Assembly: GCA_964394845.1 (NCBI GenBank)
Contig: CAYMZB010000048.1
Span: 1 to 7,116, forward strand
Direction: 5' to 3'
Source of the DNA: CAYMZB01 sp964394845
Lineage (GTDB): Bacteria > Patescibacteriota > Microgenomatia > Daviesbacterales > UBA10151
DNA length: 7,116 nucleotides
In this document: piece by piece, positions 4,606 to 7,116 of the stretch
How positions within the stretch are numbered: position 1 is the stretch's first letter
How the letters are laid out: the number at the start of each line of letters is the position of its first letter
Notes under the pieces: model-generated
The model's database searches: none
The model's input: the letters and a program-made list of their open reading frames with translations, nothing else
What the model was told of the DNA's origin: nothing
Program-made: the position numbers and the translations under genes

Positions 4606-5258
4606 GCTGGCTCTGGGCATTTCTGACCAAACATGAAGTTTACTACACCATAGAAGAAACAAGAGGTGGTGGAGTTGCCAGATCTGTTCTTGATGGATCA
4701 TCCAGGAAAGATGTACTAATTAGGGATGATTATGCAGGATATAAAAATCTCAAGATGAATCATCAATCTTGTTTGGCTCACCTACTAAGAAAGAGTAAGG
4801 AAGAAACATTACAGAAAAACTGCTCAAAACAGATGCAGAATTTGCATAGCAAGCTAAAGCAGATTTACCAGGATTTGGAAGGAATAATATCCCGACCATT
4901 CATTCTTAAAAACAGACAACAAATATATCAGTACTGCTGTCATCAAATACAACAGATTATTGCTACCCGCTTTAGAGCTAAAGATGCTCAAAGAATCCAG
5001 ACCAGAATTAAAAATCAAGGCAGTAATTTACTGACAGCCCTTCTTTTCCCCGACGTACCATTAACCAATAATGCAGCTGAAAGAAGTATCAGGCCAGCTG
5101 TAGTAATCAGAAAAATCTCAGGAGGGTCAAGATCAAATGAGGGAGCAGAAACATTTGCTGTTAATATGAGTATTATTCAGACAATAAAGATGAGAAACCA
5201 ACCACTGATCCCCACCCTTCAAACACTTCTTTTAAATGGTGCTGCTGGGAAATACTGA
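4605..5258 (+). pseudogene. IS66-family transposase, 5'-truncated remnant
   Basis: About 217 codons match the C-terminal half of IS66-type DDE transposases: 'LGWLWAFLTKHEVYYTIEE' (the gWlWv..t strand), 'RGGGVARSVLDG', 'VLIRDDYAGYKNL' (second catalytic Asp), 'SCLAHLLRKSKEE' (the CwAHl.Rk motif), 'LTNNAAERSIRPAVVIRK' (catalytic Glu in NNaAE), and 'SGGSRSNEGAETFA'. The first catalytic Asp and all upstream DNA-binding domains are absent, so it cannot be active. An in-frame stop at 4578-4580 blocks upstream extension; the first recognisable residues begin at the protease stop codon. The first ATG (4755) falls inside a conserved domain and is not a real start. The TGA is at 5256-5258. No terminal inverted repeats were identified. 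Confidence 0.85.
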
Positions 5259-5304
5259 ATAGTTACAGTATGAGGGTATACGAGGCAATGTCAATGTAAG
5301 GAAA

Positions 5305-5339
5305 CCTTGCTTTTCCTTCGTAAAAGTAAGGCCATTTTT
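5305..5339. terminator. Candidate bidirectional terminator hairpin
   Basis: CCTTGCTTTT (5305-5314) and AAAAGTAAGG (5322-5331) form a 10-bp stem with one G:T pair and a 7-nt loop. On the plus strand CCATTTTTA follows; on the minus strand TTTCCTT follows. It lies between the convergent IS66 remnant and the long minus-strand gene, where a shared terminator would be expected. The stem is AT-rich, so strength is uncertain. Confidence 0.4.
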
Positions 5340-5377
5340 ATGAAGAGGTATCTTCCATCTCGGGGCTACCTCTTCAT
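5340..5377. repeat. Perfect 11-bp inverted repeat in the convergent spacer
   Basis: ATGAAGAGGTA (5340-5350) and its exact complement TACCTCTTCAT (5367-5377) flank a 16-nt loop. A T-run precedes it on the plus strand and an A-run follows it on the minus strand, so it is not a classical terminator on either. It could be an RNA hairpin, a protein-binding site or the end of a mobile element. Confidence 0.5.
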
Positions 5378-5429
5378 GGGCTGGTTTAACATATATCAAC
5401 CTTTAGACCATAGCAGCAATTCTTTAAAG

Positions 5430-7116
5430 TTATGGAGTAGTAACCGTTGTAGTTGTTGGAGCAGTGGTGGTTTCTGGTGTAGGTTCGGAAACTGTTTCGG
5501 TAACAGTCTCTATTAAAGTAGGTTCATCAGTTGGCACAGGTGCTGTTGTTGGAGCAGGTGTTGTAGGTGGAGGGGTAGAGGAAACTTTTGGTGCTACAGT
5601 AGATGAAGGTACAATTTGTTGAGATACGGGAGTTGGCGTAGGTAAAACTGGAACTAGTGTAGGTGTTGGGGTAGGCAAAGGTATCCCTGTTTCCTGACTG
5701 ATTTCCTCTTGGATCTGCTCAGGCAACTCTTCTACTAATGGACTAGTTTCTCCACTAGAGGCAGCATCTTCTATCTGTTCAATAATTTCCTCTTCTTTTT
5801 GAATAACCTCTTCTTGGGTTGGTTCAATTGAGGTAATTGTTTCTTCTATAATCTCTTGTGCATCATCAACTATTGTTTGAGTTTGGTTAGTCACACCCCC
5901 TACTGGGGTAGTAACAGTTTCTATAACTGCTGCTACTTCTTTTTCTAGTATTGCCGGATCCTCTGAAACAGAATCTTGAATATCTTGTGTTTCCTCAATG
6001 ATTTCTTCTGCCACTTTTTGCTCATCACCAGCTTTAGCTGTGATATTTTCCTCTTTTAGAATTTGGGTTGCTTGGGCTTTTGTTGGTAACTTACTAGCTG
6101 GTACTGATTTTTTTGCTTCAGCAATGAAATTATTGTTTATTTTTGTCTGTAAGGCAGCTACTAACTTCAAAGACTCAGGACTTTTTGAATTACAATTTTG
6201 AATGGATTGGTTTAAAAACTGGGCTACTTTTAAATCCAAAACATCAGGCTTATTTATATTTTGAGTATAAAATCTGGTTTGAGCTAGTTTTTGGGGATTC
6301 TGACCATAGTTTTGGCAAATTTGGGTATCAAGAATCGTTTTTATTTGCCCAAGCCTTTGTAGCTGGGTGGCCTTTTGCTCCTCATCGCCGTTATCTCCCG
6401 GAGTGGCAACAGCCAAAACTTTGGGACTTAATTGCACTTCAGTATAAAAGAGTAATCTTAAATCGACTGGATAACTACTAAAAAGTGTGGATACAAACTG
6501 CTTTTGAAGAGCCTCACTTTCTAAATGGTTTAAATGAGCTTTAAAGTTTTGGGCTGCTTTATCTTTAAAGACCGATGTAAGGACTGACATCTCTTCTGAA
6601 GTGAAACTTTTTGAAAGTTGATTATATGCTTGGAATTGCCGAAGTGGATTACCATGAATAAAATCAATATATCTTTCAACCAGCTTTAAACGTTCTGGTT
6701 TGGAAAGTTTGGAGAGTTTTATTTCTACTTCTTTTTGCAGCAGGGTTTGAGCTTGCCTTAAAGCTTTTTGGTCAGAAGCTTGAGCGTTATTTTCCAGATC
6801 TCTAAGCAGAGCCAATGTGGCTAATTTACTATAATTACTACCCACTTGAGGAGCAATGAGCTCTGAAAGTTCCGTGCTAAAAACTAATGGATCAGAATTG
6901 GCTGAGACGATAATATGAGCTATACCTGGCAAATGTTTAGTTCTGGATTGCTCAATGGTTAGAAAATCAGGCTCGCTTAGTTGATCTGCCTGTTTTTGCA
7001 ATAGAACCTGGTGCTTTAACCAAAACCCACTATATGCAAAAGCCTCTTGTTCTAAAAGATAGGCTTCAACTGGTTGGTCTTTTCCTAATTTATCCAGAGT
7101 CTCTGAAACTTTGTCA
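5430..7116 (-). CDS. Large surface-type helical protein with EIIEET repeats and Thr/Pro tail (N-terminus beyond window)
   Basis: The minus-strand frame is open from the right edge to the TAA at 5430-5432, giving 561 visible residues; a TTG at 6999-7001 is only an internal codon. Visible residues 1-340 are mostly helical and Gln/Lys/Leu-rich ('LERYIDFI'-like 'VERYIDFIHGNPLRQFQAY' near 146-164), resembling DUF5667-type proteins I associate with Microgenomates. Two lone cysteines (about 267 and 308) could form a disulfide. Residues 365-475 are acidic, with the repeated motif EEIIEET/QEIIEET/EEIIEQI. Residues about 480-561 are a Pro/Thr-rich tail ('PLPTPTPTLVPVLPTPTPV'). The tail suggests an extended, exported linker; no C-terminal membrane anchor or LPXTG motif follows. 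Any signal peptide lies outside the window. Function is unknown. Confidence 0.78.
   Translation of the reverse strand, partial: DKVSETLDKLGKDQPVEAYLLEQEAFAYSGFWLKHQVLLQKQADQLSEPDFLTIEQSRTKHLPGIAHIIVSANSDPLVFSTELSELIAPQVGSNYSKLATLALLRDLENNAQASDQKALRQAQTLLQKEVEIKLSKLSKPERLKLVERYIDFIHGNPLRQFQAYNQLSKSFTSEEMSVLTSVFKDKAAQNFKAHLNHLESEALQKQFVSTLFSSYPVDLRLLFYTEVQLSPKVLAVATPGDNGDEEQKATQLQRLGQIKTILDTQICQNYGQNPQKLAQTRFYTQNINKPDVLDLKVAQFLNQSIQNCNSKSPESLKLVAALQTKINNNFIAEAKKSVPASKLPTKAQATQILKEENITAKAGDEQKVAEEIIEETQDIQDSVSEDPAILEKEVAAVIETVTTPVGGVTNQTQTIVDDAQEIIEETITSIEPTQEEVIQKEEEIIEQIEDAASSGETSPLVEELPEQIQEEISQETGIPLPTPTPTLVPVLPTPTPVSQQIVPSSTVAPKVSSTPPPTTPAPTTAPVPTDEPTLIETVTETVSEPTPETTTAPTTTTVTTP

Noticed and set aside
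4755..5258. The 167-residue frame starting at ATG 4755 as an intact gene.
   Set aside because: Similarity to IS66 transposases continues upstream in the same frame to 4605, so the ATG is internal to a truncated gene.
5307..5516. A 69-codon plus-strand frame.
   Set aside because: It runs through the hairpins and antisense to the Thr-rich tail of the long minus-strand gene; Cys/Trp/Ser-rich composition is typical of a shadow frame.
5998..6481. Two plus-strand frames (5998-6201, 6143-6481).
   Set aside because: Both are antisense to the long minus-strand coding region and show no family motif.
1..7116. CRISPR arrays, rRNA or riboswitches.
   Set aside because: No regularly spaced direct repeats, rRNA signatures or recognisable aptamer motifs were seen on either strand.

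Overview
The window looks like an accessory stretch of a low-GC bacterial genome. Small genes of unassigned pathway, one-to-three-gene minus-strand operons, few Shine-Dalgarno sites, frequent extended -10 boxes just before start codons, and a long Thr/Pro-tailed surface-type protein recall Patescibacteria (CPR), perhaps Microgenomates. That placement is an inference: no rRNA or marker gene is present.

Layout. The left edge (1-223, +) is the end of an IS3-type OrfA, with no OrfB after it. A minus-strand pair follows: a small DUF5678-like protein (592-867) and a retropepsin-like clan AA aspartic protease (233-595), overlapping by ATGA. Next come a His-rich membrane protein (1517-2011) overlapping a peroxiredoxin-like thioredoxin-fold protein (963-1520) by ATGA, then a LysE/RhtB exporter (2075-2704). 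A FabZ-like hotdog protein (3083-3631) and a DUF2283 protein (2803-3045) form another short minus-strand operon. The gene-poor stretch 3632-3994 holds promoter-like elements, a hairpin, a REP-like palindrome and a probable GIY-YIG nuclease remnant. On the plus strand a second DUF5678-like plus aspartic protease pair (3995-4605) overlaps by 1 nt (TAATG). It is followed directly by the 5'-truncated remnant of an IS66-family transposase (4605-5258). A hairpin-rich convergent spacer (5259-5429) separates this from a long minus-strand protein running off the right edge (5430-7116).

The most notable signal is the recurrence of one architecture. Two divergent pairs on opposite strands each encode a small alpha/beta protein of the DUF5678 type first and a single-domain aspartic protease second, with overlapping reading frames. 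The overlaps suggest coupled translation and a functional link, for instance substrate, inhibitor or adaptor with its protease. I know of no experimentally established role for such pairs. Transposase remnants bracket the 233-4605 block, so it may be mobile or transferred cargo. The other genes (exporter, thiol-redox protein, hotdog protein) do not form an obvious shared pathway.
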